NCBI RefSeq assembly: GCF_000336575.1
Contig: NZ_AOPO01000004.1
Coordinates: forward strand, 1 to 64,000
Reading direction: 5' to 3'
From: Vreelandella titanicae BH1
GTDB lineage: Bacteria > Pseudomonadota > Gammaproteobacteria > Pseudomonadales > Halomonadaceae
DNA length: 64,000 nucleotides
A model generated the notes under the pieces. It worked only from the letters and a program-made list of their open reading frames with translations. It made no database searches and had not been told where the DNA came from. Position 1 is the stretch's first letter; every line of letters starts with the position of its first letter. The position numbers and the translations under genes are program-made. Below are positions 37,373 to 46,023 of this stretch, piece by piece.

Positions 37373-38410
37373 TTACTCTGCTTCCGCACTGGACTTGGGC
37401 TTATCCGCTAGCGCTTCCAGCTTAGCGTGAGTACGACGCCAACGGCCCAATGCACTCAGCGCGTCAAGATCAGGTCGCGCACGGCTATAGCGCAACTTAG
37501 CGGGGCGCTTAGAATTGATTCCGTGGCATGCCTCCATCACTTCAAGCGCGGAGGCTCGGTCATTACATACCAGCAGCATATCGCAGCCTGCTGCCAGCGC
37601 TGCCTGGGCACGCGCTTTGGGGCCTCCCGCCTCGTGGGCGCCGGCCATACTCAGGTCATCTGAAAAAATGCAGCCTTTGAAGCCTAGCGATTCCCGCAGC
37701 ATGCCCAACCAGTTGGGTGAAAAGCCTGCTGGGCGCGTATCAAAAGCACTATAAATAACGTGTGCGGGCATAATCCCATCTAACTGTGAAGCTAACTGGG
37801 TAAAGGGCACAAGATCGTGCTGTTTCATCACTTCTAGCGGGCGATCGTCTATCGGTAATGCAACGTGTGAGTCCGCCGCGACACCACCGTGGCCGGGAAA
37901 GTGCTTACCCACAGCGGCCATACCGGCATCGTGAAGCCCCTGAATAAATGCATTGCCCAGCTGGGCTACGTGCTGTGGGTCACTGCTGAAACTACGATCA
38001 CCAATAACGCTGGATAGACCGCTCTCCACATCAAGTACCGGGGCGAAGCTCAGATCCAGACCGCAGGCAGCCATCTCCATCCCTAACAACCAGCCGGCAT
38101 CTTTAGCTAACGCCAGCCCCTCTCCCTGGGCAGCGCGGTAACACTCGCCGATACGCGCCATGGCAGGCAGGCGTGTTAACCCCTCTTTTATGCGCTGAAC
38201 GCGACCGCCTTCTTGATCCACGGCAAGCAGTAAATCAGCACGCACACGGCGAATATCGCTGCAGAGCTTGCGAACCTGATAGCCATTTTCAACGTTGCGG
38301 GCAAACAAAATTACGCCCCCTACCGTCGGTTCTAGCAGCAAGCGTTTTTCTGCAGCCGTCAATTTTGGGCCTTCAAGGTCAAGCATGACCGGGCCTAACG
38401 GTTGAGTCAT
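37373..38410 (-). CDS. nagZ: Beta-N-acetylhexosaminidase NagZ
   Basis: Cytoplasmic glycoside hydrolase family 3 enzyme that removes GlcNAc from anhydro-muropeptides in cell-wall recycling. The 345-residue protein shows DQEGGRVQR (65-73), the family signature KHFPGHG (169-175), the catalytic His182 in the flexible loop (DSHVALP), and the nucleophile Asp in FSDDLSMAG (249-257). Placement next to psrA and lexA matches pseudomonads. It starts 31 nt downstream of a 16-bp palindrome (38442-38457). Confidence 0.94.
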   Translation of the reverse strand: MTQPLGPVMLDLEGPKLTAAEKRLLLEPTVGGVILFARNVENGYQVRKLCSDIRRVRADLLLAVDQEGGRVQRIKEGLTRLPAMARIGECYRAAQGEGLALAKDAGWLLGMEMAACGLDLSFAPVLDVESGLSSVIGDRSFSSDPQHVAQLGNAFIQGLHDAGMAAVGKHFPGHGGVAADSHVALPIDDRPLEVMKQHDLVPFTQLASQLDGIMPAHVIYSAFDTRPAGFSPNWLGMLRESLGFKGCIFSDDLSMAGAHEAGGPKARAQAALAAGCDMLLVCNDRASALEVMEACHGINSKRPAKLRYSRARPDLDALSALGRWRRTHAKLEALADKPKSSAEAE

Positions 38411-38441
38411 CGTGATAGGTCCATGAAAAGGGGCGATGATT

Positions 38442-38457
38442 CTAGACGATCGTCTAG
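38442..38457. promoter_or_regulatory. 16-bp perfect palindrome upstream of nagZ
   Basis: CTAGACGATCGTCTAG is fully self-complementary and lies between the L,D-transpeptidase stop and the nagZ start. It has no T run, so it is more likely a protein-binding site than a terminator. No known operator matches in my memory. Confidence 0.45.
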
Positions 38458-38473
38458 CGGTGTCAAAATCTGA

Positions 38474-39010
38474 TCAATCAAAGGACTGGCGGCCACCGTG
38501 CAACCAAACAGGGGTACCCGGCAACGCTAACGAAAAGATATAGAGCAAATCACTATTGCGTAAACGAATACAGCCGTGGGACGCAGCAACGCCCATGGGC
38601 TCGTCAGGCGGCGTCCCGTGCAGGTAAATATAGCGCCGTTGCGAGTCCACCTGACCACCGCGGTTCACGCCCTTTTCCAAGCCACACAGCCACAGTATGC
38701 GGGTCAGAATCCAGTCACGCTCTGGATGCTCTTCGGCGAGTTCGGGCGAAAATGTCTCGCCCGTCCAGCGGCGACCTCGAAACACCGCATTTTCGGGCAT
38801 ATCTCCGCCAATGGCCGCGCGCACATAGTGCCACCCGCGGGGGGTTTTACCACTGCCATTGCGCTCCCCGCTTCCGGCAGCACCGGATGAAATAGAACAC
38901 TCATGGAGCACTTTTGGCCCTCGCCAACAGCGCAGCAACTGTTCGGTAGTATCAATCTCCAGCCAGATATGTTCCGTTGGAGGTAGCTCAGCTAGCGTAG
39001 GAGTTCGCAT
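38474..39010 (-). CDS. L,D-transpeptidase-like (YkuD-domain) protein
   Basis: A 178-residue YkuD-domain protein. The active-site pattern is clear: HGTPPD followed by GVAASHGCIRLRNSD with the catalytic Cys. YkuD enzymes cross-link peptidoglycan through meso-diaminopimelate or attach lipoproteins. No signal peptide is visible in this reading, so it may be a cytoplasmic relative or the export signal is unusual. ATG at 39010 has AAGGAAAAC upstream and starts inside the last 23 nt of psrA. It is probably transcribed with psrA. Confidence 0.82.
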   Translation of the reverse strand: MRTPTLAELPPTEHIWLEIDTTEQLLRCWRGPKVLHECSISSGAAGSGERNGSGKTPRGWHYVRAAIGGDMPENAVFRGRRWTGETFSPELAEEHPERDWILTRILWLCGLEKGVNRGGQVDSQRRYIYLHGTPPDEPMGVAASHGCIRLRNSDLLYIFSLALPGTPVWLHGGRQSFD

Positions 39011-39680
39011 GTTTTCCTTCTTCTGGCTTGGCACCGTCAAGGGCTATGGGTAACGGCGCATTCATAGCAGCCACCACTACCGGGAGCAATCGCCTGACCA
39101 AATCACGCACAGAGACCTGCTCGTGGTAATCCTTCTCCGCGATATCGCGTAGCGCATCGAGGCCAGACAGGGTAAAGATTACCGTGCCGAGCACAAAGTG
39201 TAGCCGCCAAAAACGCTCGGCGTCAGGCAGATCCGGCGTTGCTTTGCGCACAAGCTCGGTGAAGCGTGTAAACACATCGCCATACTCTTCCTGGATATAA
39301 CGTCTTAGATGTCCCTGTGCTTGACTGTAGGCAAGACCCAGCAGGCGCATAAACACTTTCAAACTATTGCGCTCGGCGGGCACCGCGAGAACGGTAGTTG
39401 CCATGGTCTCGAGCAGTGTTTCCAGCGGGATAACGCGCCCGGCGTGTTGGCCCTCGAGCTCATCTAGCGCAGTATGAAAGCGCTGACTAAACGGATCCAG
39501 GTAGCGGGCAAAAACGGCCTGAATCAAGGCTTTTTTGGAACCAAAATGGTAATTAACAGCGGCTAAGTTAACCCGCGCTTTGCTAGTGATGTTGCGCAGC
39601 GAAGTTTCAGCAAAACCCCGCTCTGCAAACAGCACCTCGGCGGTGTCGAGTATACGGGTCACCGTATCAGATTGAGCCAT
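38988..39680 (-). CDS. psrA: TetR-family regulator, PsrA-like
   Basis: A 230-residue TetR repressor. The helix-turn-helix (about 8-53) is TSLRNITSKARVNLAAVNYH, very like pseudomonad PsrA, which senses long-chain fatty acids and controls fatty-acid oxidation and rpoS. Its neighbours are the same: lexA divergent, nagZ downstream. It has GGAG seven bases ahead of the ATG. A GAAAC-N4-GTTTA box lies just downstream of the predicted start of transcription, so autorepression is likely. The N-terminus is well conserved; I am less sure the ligand is the same. Confidence 0.85.
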   Translation of the reverse strand: MAQSDTVTRILDTAEVLFAERGFAETSLRNITSKARVNLAAVNYHFGSKKALIQAVFARYLDPFSQRFHTALDELEGQHAGRVIPLETLLETMATTVLAVPAERNSLKVFMRLLGLAYSQAQGHLRRYIQEEYGDVFTRFTELVRKATPDLPDAERFWRLHFVLGTVIFTLSGLDALRDIAEKDYHEQVSVRDLVRRLLPVVVAAMNAPLPIALDGAKPEEGKHANSYAS

Positions 39681-39693
39681 GTCGCTCTCCAGG

Positions 39694-39707
39694 GAAACAG
39701 GTGTTTA
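39694..39707. promoter_or_regulatory. Putative PsrA operator at the psrA start
   Basis: GAAAC-AGGT-GTTTA matches the published PsrA pattern, (G/C)AAAC-N2-4-GTTT(G/C), except for the last base. It lies between the predicted psrA promoter and the ribosome site, a position where a repressor would block its own gene. Confidence 0.6.
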
Positions 39708-39719
39708 AAACATAGCAAA

Positions 39720-39748
39720 ATACTATGCCATAACGTAGGCGGGCTCAA
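39720..39748 (-). promoter_or_regulatory. Predicted psrA promoter
   Basis: On the minus strand, TTGAGC (39743-39748), 17-nt spacer, TAGTAT (39720-39725). The start would fall near 39713, with the PsrA box immediately after it. Confidence 0.5.
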
Positions 39749-39788
39749 CGCTTGATTTATTGACAAAATGTGACGTATTAAATAAGCA

Positions 39789-39801
39789 GAAACTTAGTTT
39801 C
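39789..39801. promoter_or_regulatory. Second PsrA-type operator, perfect palindrome
   Basis: GAAAC-TTA-GTTTC is a perfect inverted repeat that fits the PsrA consensus. It lies just after a possible rightward promoter (TTGACA at 39760-39765, spacer 17, TAAGCA), so it could affect lexA as well as psrA. Confidence 0.55.
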
Positions 39802-39872
39802 AAACGATTAGAAAAATTGCATAGACATCGGCAATAGGCACAGACAAGCCATATACTGGACAGAGGAACATA

Positions 39873-39888
39873 CTGTATACTTAAACAC
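39873..39888 (+). promoter_or_regulatory. LexA (SOS) box ahead of lexA, one mismatch
   Basis: CTGT-ATACTTAA-ACAC agrees with CTGT-N8-ACAG except for the final base. It contains a good -10 hexamer, TATACT (39876-39881). It lies 60 nt before the lexA start and is the only near-consensus site I found in the gap. Confidence 0.55.
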
Positions 39889-39947
39889 TTATTGATTAAG
39901 TCGACATTTAACTTGTTACTGTCTATTCACTATTTATGGAGTCTGGT

Positions 39948-40628
39948 ATGTCGCGTCCGCTAACCGCTCGCCAACAGCACGTGTTTGATTTTATCGTTAA
40001 GACCATGGGCGAATTTGGCTACCCTCCTACCCGCGCCGAGATTGCCAAAGCACTTGGCTTCCGCTCACCCAATGCGGCTGAAGAGCACCTGCGCGCGCTG
40101 GAACGCAAAGGTGTTATTCGCATTATCCGCAACACCTCTCGCGGCATCCGCCTGCCCAACCAGGAACCTCAAGAAGTCCTGGATAGCGCAGTCACCGCCT
40201 TACCCACAACCAACGTGGAAGCCCCACCCACTGGCCTGCCTGTGATCGGGGAAGTAGCTGCCGGCAGCCCCATTTTGGCCGCCGAACATATTGATCGCTA
40301 CTGCCCGCTACCGGCCGAGTACTTCACTCCCAAAGCTGACTATCTGCTGCGCGTACGCGGCCTTTCCATGAAGGATATTGGCATTTTGGAAGGTGATTTA
40401 CTGGCGGTTCATCGCACTGACCGGGTTCGCGATGGCCAGATCGTGGTTGCCCGCCTGGACGATGAAGTAACGGTTAAACGCTTCAAACGCCAGGGGCACC
40501 AAGTGACGCTGTTTGCAGAGAACCCTGATTTTGCGCCCATTGAAATCGACCTGCGCTCTCAAGCGCTCGATATTGAAGGCGTTGGAGTCGGCGTAATTCG
40601 TGGTGGCAACGGCCAGGCACTCGGCTAA
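39948..40628 (+). CDS. lexA: LexA repressor
   Basis: SOS repressor and RecA-stimulated autoprotease, 226 residues. The N-terminal winged helix holds [20 protein letters not shown] (24-43). The cleavage site is Ala105-Gly106 (EVAAGSP), and the catalytic dyad is Ser140 (RGLSMKD) and Lys177 (EVTVKRF). The ATG at 39948 has GGAG upstream. Unlike pseudomonads, no sulA homologue follows; instead a CbiM-like gene converges 8 nt away. Its upstream box is imperfect, discussed separately. Confidence 0.96.
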   Translation: MSRPLTARQQHVFDFIVKTMGEFGYPPTRAEIAKALGFRSPNAAEEHLRALERKGVIRIIRNTSRGIRLPNQEPQEVLDSAVTALPTTNVEAPPTGLPVIGEVAAGSPILAAEHIDRYCPLPAEYFTPKADYLLRVRGLSMKDIGILEGDLLAVHRTDRVRDGQIVVARLDDEVTVKRFKRQGHQVTLFAENPDFAPIEIDLRSQALDIEGVGVGVIRGGNGQALG

Positions 40629-40636
40629 TAAATCCG

Positions 40637-41308
40637 CTACTGCAGGTCGATATAGCGGTGGTCATTGAAGGTGGCCACCCAGTTTGGGTGATAGACCAGC
40701 AGGATGCTCAGCAGCATGCCAGTAATAAATGCCTCTGAAGGCATTAGCAGTGGTAAAAAACGCGCATACTCCTGGGCGAGATAGATCGCCTCAGGGTCTG
40801 TACCCGCGACGATAATCAGCACTACCGCCGCCAAGCCTCCTCCCAGCGTTGCCAGCGCCGCGCCAAAAAAGCCGCAGGCAAACAGAAATACCATCAAGTT
40901 ATCCGGCAGGCGGCGATCTACCAGCCGCCATACCGTGCCAATAACGGCCGCCGGGACGATCCCGGTAACCAGCACATTTGCCCCCAGCAACATCCACTCA
41001 TTGCGGCCAATCACCACCATGGCAATGTTGATCAGCACGTTGCTAATCAGCGCTAATGGCGCTTTAAAAACGAGTGTCATCAATACTGTAAAAACAAGGT
41101 GTAGCGTTAGCCAATCAACAGCCTGGGCACGAAGCTGCCACATCAGCATCACTGCCAGCGTAGCACCCAGCCAGCGGTGCTGAAGCGCTGAATCCGCTAT
41201 CAACACCTGCCAGGGCCGCCCCCAAAGCGCCCATGCGATCACTGCTAACGAGAGTAGCCAGGTGAGCAGCAGCGCCCAGGGCGCTAATACACTTTGCGCA
41301 AATGACAT
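40637..41308 (-). CDS. CbiM-like membrane protein (ECF transporter permease family)
   Basis: A 223-residue membrane protein with about seven helices. LPSEAFITGM-like and the C-terminal YHPNWVATFNDHRYI segments resemble solitary CbiM-family proteins, related to the S component of cobalt or nickel energy-coupling transporters. No CbiN, Q or O partner is nearby, and the N-terminal metal-binding MHIPxG of true CbiM is missing. The family match is moderately sure; function is unknown. Convergent with lexA. Confidence 0.6.
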   Translation of the reverse strand: MSFAQSVLAPWALLLTWLLSLAVIAWALWGRPWQVLIADSALQHRWLGATLAVMLMWQLRAQAVDWLTLHLVFTVLMTLVFKAPLALISNVLINIAMVVIGRNEWMLLGANVLVTGIVPAAVIGTVWRLVDRRLPDNLMVFLFACGFFGAALATLGGGLAAVVLIIVAGTDPEAIYLAQEYARFLPLLMPSEAFITGMLLSILLVYHPNWVATFNDHRYIDLQ

Positions 41309-41347
41309 GGCGGCCTCTCAGGTTGATGGGCGGGCATTATAGAGTAC

Positions 41348-42202
41348 TTAGCTAAATACCACTGTCTTGTTGCCATGCACCAACACACGATCCTCTAAGT
41401 GCCAACGCAAACCTCGAGCGAGCACGGCTTTCTCCACATCACGACCAAAGCGGACTAGATCAGTAGGCGTATGACAGTGGCTAACGCGATGGATATCCTG
41501 TTCGATGATGGGGCCTGCGTCGAGTTCCTCGGTCACATAGTGGCAGGTAGCGCCAATCAGCTTAACCCCCCGCTGGTAGGCCTGGTGGTAGGGCTTAGCC
41601 CCGGCAAAAGAGGGCAAAAAGCTGTGGTGAATATTGATCACTCGCCCCGCATAGCGCGCGCACAGCTCAGGGGGCAGTATTTGCATATAGCGCGCCAGCA
41701 CCACGCAGTCGGCGCGGGCACTGTCGATTTCGGCCTGAACCTTGGCAAACGATGCTTGCTTATTGTCGGGGTCGACCGGTACATGGTGATAAGGAATACC
41801 GTACCACTCCGTCAGCGAACGCATATCATCATGGTTGGAGATAACCCCGACAATGTCGCAATCCAGTTCCCCCGCCTGCCAGCGGTAAAGTAGATCTACC
41901 AAGCAATGTGACTCCCGCGACACCATCAGCACTACGCGCCTACGCTGCTGGGTATCCACCAGCGACCACTGCATATTGAATTCGCTGGCTATCGGTTCAA
42001 ATGCCGCGCTCAGCGCTTCCGCCGACATACCTACCGAATCCGCCAGGATTTCGTAGCGCATAAAAAAGCAGCCGGTTTCTAAATCGGAGTGCTGGCTGGC
42101 TTCGGTAATGGAGCCGCCCTGCTGGGCAATAAAGCTCGATACCCGTGCAACAATACCCACCCGGTCAGGACAGGAAACCACTAAACGATAATAATGAGAC
42201 AT
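41348..42202 (-). CDS. purU: Formyltetrahydrofolate deformylase
   Basis: Hydrolyses 10-formyl-tetrahydrofolate to formate and tetrahydrofolate, supplying formate to purine synthesis and balancing one-carbon pools. The 284-residue protein has an N-terminal ACT-like domain (about 5-85, CPDRVGIVARVSSF) and a formyl-transferase domain with INIHHSFLPSFAGAKPYHQA and a TEELDAGPIIEQD segment holding the catalytic Asp. Single gene between convergent and divergent neighbours. Confidence 0.94.
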   Translation of the reverse strand: MSHYYRLVVSCPDRVGIVARVSSFIAQQGGSITEASQHSDLETGCFFMRYEILADSVGMSAEALSAAFEPIASEFNMQWSLVDTQQRRRVVLMVSRESHCLVDLLYRWQAGELDCDIVGVISNHDDMRSLTEWYGIPYHHVPVDPDNKQASFAKVQAEIDSARADCVVLARYMQILPPELCARYAGRVINIHHSFLPSFAGAKPYHQAYQRGVKLIGATCHYVTEELDAGPIIEQDIHRVSHCHTPTDLVRFGRDVEKAVLARGLRWHLEDRVLVHGNKTVVFS

Positions 42203-42348
42203 GTGAGCTACTCTTGACCTATTGCTAAGTTAATTATGACAAACCAGCGGCTTAGGTCGCATAGTGTATCGGAAGGCCATGGATGATTGTTAGCTGCCCC
42301 TGCCTTCCCGTATAGTTAAGTCACTACTTTTTAGGTTTTTCATAACAG

Positions 42349-44043
42349 ATGCATTCACCACGCGTTCAAATTCGTCCCCGTCGTCGTCCACCGCTGCGCA
42401 TGTTGCCGCTGGGGGGATGCGGTGAGATTGGAATGAATCTAACGCTATACGGCTATGACGATCACTGGATAGCCGTGGACTGCGGCATGATGATCCGCCA
42501 GGATCTTCCCAACTCGCCACTGCAGGTACCCAATCTTGATACGCCGAAAGCACTAGGGATCGTGCCCAAAGCGCTATTTATCACCCATGGTCACGAAGAC
42601 CACATTGGTGCCGCAGCCTGGCTATGGCCGATGTGGAACTGCCCCATTTACGCCACCCCGCTGGCGGCAGGCCTGTTGCGGCTAAAATTTGCCGAGCATC
42701 AGCTTAGCAGTGCGGCTATCCATGTCATTGAACCTGGCGAGGCCCTAGAGAGCGGGCCATTCACGCTGCGCTATTTACTTTTAACCCACTCGATTCCCGA
42801 AAGCTGTGCGCTAATAATGATGGCCGGTGGCTATCGCGTTTTACATACCGGCGACTGGAAACTCGACCCTGAACCGATTATCGGCACGCCGATCAGTGCA
42901 GCCCTCTTCAAGGCGCTTGCCCCGGTTGACTTGGTTGTGGGCGACTCCACTAACGCCCCCATGCCCGGGCACTCCGGTAGCGAGGGGGACGTCGCCCGCG
43001 CCCTGACAAAAACCCTCGGCAACTGCCAGGGCCGGGTGGTGGTCTCCTGCTTTGCCAGTAACCTTGCCCGGGTGTTAGCGATAGGGCGCGCCGCTCAGAA
43101 GTGTGGCCGACGCATTAGCTTGATGGGCCGTTCAATGGAGCGCATGGTCAGCGTTGCCCGGGGGCTCGGCTATATGGATGATTTACCGCCGCTGGTGCCC
43201 AATCATGACCTAGGCTACCTCCCCCCGGATGAAGTGGTGATTATCGCCACCGGCAGCCAGGGCGAGCCCCGTGCTGCGCTACAGCGTCTCGCCCAGGGTC
43301 GCCACCCTTTTGTGGATCTTCAGCCGGGCGATAACGTTATTTTTTCGGCTAAAGCCATTCCTGGCAATGAACGCCCCATTGAGCAGCTTAAAAAGCGTTT
43401 GGCGCATTTAGGTGTCAACCTCTACGACGAGTTCAACCACCCTGAGCTGCACGCTACCGGGCACCCCGCCCAGGATGAACTGATCAAGCTGTATCAGTGG
43501 GTCAGGCCAAAACATCTCATACCGGTGCATGGCGAAGCACGCCATCAGCAGGCTCATCAGACTATTGCCAAACAACTAGGCATTAGCGCTCCATTGGCGC
43601 CGGTGAACGGCGATCTAATTTGCTTTGACAGTCACGGGCTGCGCTGTGAGTCGCGCTATCCGCAGCCGCCCTGCATCGTCAGTCAAAACAGCGTGGTGCC
43701 CCATCCTGGTCTTGAGGTTCACGACGCCAACAAGGCCCGTCGCGGTAGCTTATACTTAGCGCTGCCAGTGACGGCTACTGACACTGGATGGGCGCGTATT
43801 GGCCGTTTGATGCTGGATGCCTCGGGGGCCAGCCCGCTAGATGAAGATAGCTTTAATGATTGGCTGGATGATCAGCTTGAGGAGATTGCAGCAGAGACGC
43901 TTGCCGACTTGCGCCAAGCATTACAGCCTCGCATGGTGCAGTGGCTGGCGGAGCATATGCAGCACCTGCCCGACGTGCATCTACAGATTATGGCCGCCGA
44001 AATGCCAGAAGTCATCACCCTGGACAACGCCGCCAATCGTTAG
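42349..44043 (+). CDS. Ribonuclease J-like metallo-beta-lactamase-fold nuclease
   Basis: A 564-residue beta-CASP nuclease. The metallo-lactamase motifs are ordered: GGCGEIGMN (22-30), the HGHEDHIG zinc motif (about 80-87), a THSIPES strand and LHTGDWKLD. The beta-CASP part has GSQGEPRAAL and a distal PVHGEARH. RNase J is an exo/endoribonuclease central to RNA turnover in Gram-positives and some proteobacteria; most enterobacteria have none. The start has no good ribosome site (CATAACAG ATG), so the exact N-terminus is uncertain. Confidence 0.85.
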   Translation: MHSPRVQIRPRRRPPLRMLPLGGCGEIGMNLTLYGYDDHWIAVDCGMMIRQDLPNSPLQVPNLDTPKALGIVPKALFITHGHEDHIGAAAWLWPMWNCPIYATPLAAGLLRLKFAEHQLSSAAIHVIEPGEALESGPFTLRYLLLTHSIPESCALIMMAGGYRVLHTGDWKLDPEPIIGTPISAALFKALAPVDLVVGDSTNAPMPGHSGSEGDVARALTKTLGNCQGRVVVSCFASNLARVLAIGRAAQKCGRRISLMGRSMERMVSVARGLGYMDDLPPLVPNHDLGYLPPDEVVIIATGSQGEPRAALQRLAQGRHPFVDLQPGDNVIFSAKAIPGNERPIEQLKKRLAHLGVNLYDEFNHPELHATGHPAQDELIKLYQWVRPKHLIPVHGEARHQQAHQTIAKQLGISAPLAPVNGDLICFDSHGLRCESRYPQPPCIVSQNSVVPHPGLEVHDANKARRGSLYLALPVTATDTGWARIGRLMLDASGASPLDEDSFNDWLDDQLEEIAAETLADLRQALQPRMVQWLAEHMQHLPDVHLQIMAAEMPEVITLDNAANR

Positions 44044-44087
44044 AGCTGCGCATTATTGTGAAAAAAAAGCGCAGCAACGCGGCAGTC

Positions 44088-44561
44088 TCACTCCCAGCGC
44101 GCTGCATCTTGTTGATCAGAGTGACGCTCTTTGACCCAATACTCGCCCTGGGCAGAGTGCTCTTTCTTCCAGAAAGGCGCCTGGGTTTTCAGGTAATCCA
44201 TAATAAAATCGCAGGCTTCGAACGCCTCACGCCGGTGTGCGCTGGCTACGAGTACGCGCACAATCGGATCGCCTGGCCCCAGGTAACCGACACGATGAAT
44301 AATCCGCACCGCTTGGAGCGACCAGCGCTGCCAAGCCTGTTCACCAATCTCCGTCAGCGTACGCTCGGTCATTCCCGGATAGTGTTCCAGCGTTAACCCT
44401 GTGACGTCCGGCGTTTCATTAAAATCACGCACTAAGCCGGTAAAACTCACCACCGCGCCAATATCACTACGCCCAGCCAAGGCATCGTCATAGCCGTAGT
44501 CCATTGGAAACGGGGCTGCTTGAATCGTTACTTTAATATCCAGCTTATTATCCACCCTCAC
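44088..44561 (-). CDS. moaE: Molybdopterin synthase catalytic subunit MoaE
   Basis: Larger subunit of molybdopterin synthase, which adds dithiolene sulfurs to precursor Z using the thiocarboxylated C-terminus of MoaD. The 157-residue protein carries [15 protein letters not shown], the [10 protein letters not shown] stretch and the conserved catalytic Lys in TQAPFWKKE. It overlaps the moaCD gene by 4 nt (ATGA). It ends the mobB-moaCD-moaE operon. Confidence 0.94.
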   Translation of the reverse strand: MRVDNKLDIKVTIQAAPFPMDYGYDDALAGRSDIGAVVSFTGLVRDFNETPDVTGLTLEHYPGMTERTLTEIGEQAWQRWSLQAVRIIHRVGYLGPGDPIVRVLVASAHRREAFEACDFIMDYLKTQAPFWKKEHSAQGEYWVKERHSDQQDAARWE

Positions 44562-45355
44562 CCCCCTGTTACTGGCGGGAAAAACGCCACTTCGTCATCA
44601 TCGGTCACTAACGCCTCGTCATTGGCCATGACCTGATTAATCGCACACAGCGTACGCTGGTCGGTGAGTTGTTTAAAGCGACTATCCTGCTCGGCCAGCG
44701 CGGCTTTTAATCCACTAATGTCGCGGCTAGCCAGTTGATCGAGACTCACGACGGTCTCACTTTCGCCTACCCGCTCGCGCAGTTCGGCTAAAAACTTAAC
44801 CCGCACGCAGGGTGAAGGGCAGCGTTCGCCCAAGCTGACTTCTCCGGCTACGCCGTCACCGGTAACAATCGGCGCCTGGGTGCTCATACGCTGGTAGTCG
44901 CCACGCTGACCACCTTGCTTGCTGTCGAGTTGTATAGCCTCGATACGCATACCTTTATCGACCGCTTTGCACATATCGTAAAGCGTCAAACAGGCTACCG
45001 AAACAGCGGTAAGGGCTTCCATTTCGACCCCAGTGCGTCCATTCAAGCGACACAGCGAGGTCACATGAACGCAGGATTCGGCCACATCAATATCGAACTC
45101 AACAGAAACCTTGGAGAGCGCCAGTGAGTGACAGAGAGGAATCAGCTCATGAGTACGTTTGGCCGCCTGAATACCAGCGATACGCGCGGTGGCCAGCACA
45201 TCACCCTTGGGCAGTTCACCATCGCTAAGCAATTTCAGCGTTTCAGGCTGCATTATAATGCGCCCGGAGGCGACTGCTTCGCGGCGGGTTTCCAGCTTAT
45301 CGCCGACGTCCACCATATTGGCTTCGCCACGGGTATTAAGGTGGGTCAAATGCAT
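44558..45355 (-). CDS. moaC: Fusion of MoaC and MoaD (molybdenum cofactor)
   Basis: One 265-residue polypeptide joining two usually separate proteins. Residues 1-155 are MoaC (cyclic pyranopterin monophosphate synthase accessory): [21 protein letters not shown], and Asp127 with Lys130 in [12 protein letters not shown]. Residues 183-265 are the MoaD sulfur carrier, ubiquitin-like fold, ending in the required Gly-Gly (FFPPVTGG). The linker is about 155-182. The GG terminus is free to take a thiocarboxylate, so MoaE could use it. The start follows GGTGA and lies 4 nt after mobB. Confidence 0.9.
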   Translation of the reverse strand: MHLTHLNTRGEANMVDVGDKLETRREAVASGRIIMQPETLKLLSDGELPKGDVLATARIAGIQAAKRTHELIPLCHSLALSKVSVEFDIDVAESCVHVTSLCRLNGRTGVEMEALTAVSVACLTLYDMCKAVDKGMRIEAIQLDSKQGGQRGDYQRMSTQAPIVTGDGVAGEVSLGERCPSPCVRVKFLAELRERVGESETVVSLDQLASRDISGLKAALAEQDSRFKQLTDQRTLCAINQVMANDEALVTDDDEVAFFPPVTGG

Positions 45356-45359
45356 GTTG

Positions 45360-45953
45360 TCACCATTGCTGTTTTGAAGACATATGTTTTGAAGACGTAT
45401 TTTTTGAAGACATCGTATCGTTTTTAGCGCTTAACCAGGTCACTACCCATTGTGCAACCGCTTCGCTATCGTCTAGATCTAACTGAGCCACCGAAGCCGC
45501 CAGGTCGATAGGCGGTGGCGCACTGAGAGCGACTGCCTCAACCCATCGGCCGGTTAAAATATCCACATCGCCAACCCCTTCGCGGTATAGCACCAGCTTG
45601 GGAATCGGCCAAGCCTTGAAGCCTTCGACAATCACCAGGTCAGGTTTGTGCGGCACCATCATGGCAATTAGCTGGGCTAAATCGGGCTCTTCCTGGTCAG
45701 GGGTTTCCTGCATCAGCGCAAAGCGCTGACGGGAAGCCACCAGTATCGGGGCGGCACCTGCGCTACGCAGCTTATAGCTATCCTTGCCGGGCTGGTCGAC
45801 ATCAAACGAGTGGTGCGCATGCTTGATGACAGCGACGCTCAAGCCATACTCCCCTAATCGTGGCAACAGCTTCTCTAGCAGCGTCGTTTTTCCGGTACCG
45901 CTCCAGGCAGCAACCCCCAGTATGGGAAAAGGTGCGGTTAGTTCGTTTTCCAT
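45360..45953 (-). CDS. mobB: Molybdopterin-guanine dinucleotide biosynthesis protein MobB
   Basis: GTP-binding protein that assists MobA in attaching GMP to molybdopterin. The 197-residue protein has the P-loop [13 protein letters not shown] [13 protein letters not shown] near the start, [10 protein letters not shown] (metal-site histidines) and VIVEGFKAW. The ATG at 45953 has AGGAG ten bases ahead. The last 15 residues are a short tandem repeat (M/T)SSK(N/H/Q) and look like late additions. First gene of the operon. Confidence 0.91.
   Translation of the reverse strand: MENELTAPFPILGVAAWSGTGKTTLLEKLLPRLGEYGLSVAVIKHAHHSFDVDQPGKDSYKLRSAGAAPILVASRQRFALMQETPDQEEPDLAQLIAMMVPHKPDLVIVEGFKAWPIPKLVLYREGVGDVDILTGRWVEAVALSAPPPIDLAASVAQLDLDDSEAVAQWVVTWLSAKNDTMSSKNTSSKHMSSKQQW
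45371..45415 (-). repeat. 15-bp tandem repeat in the 3' end of mobB
   Basis: Three adjacent 15-bp copies (45371-45385, 45386-45400, 45401-45415) differ at a few positions. The unit encodes five residues, so the frame is kept. It looks like slippage in the final codons, in the short gap before moaC. Confidence 0.85.
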
Positions 45954-46023
45954 GCTGCCGAAACTCCTGATGATCACTCACGCTACCATTCTAACGATTC
46001 ACACAGCGTTATAGAGGATGACT

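Noticed and set aside
44045..44075. GCTGCGC/GCGCAGC inverted repeat as terminator of moaE
   Set aside because: The T run lies inside the loop, not after the stem, so the terminator pattern is not met.
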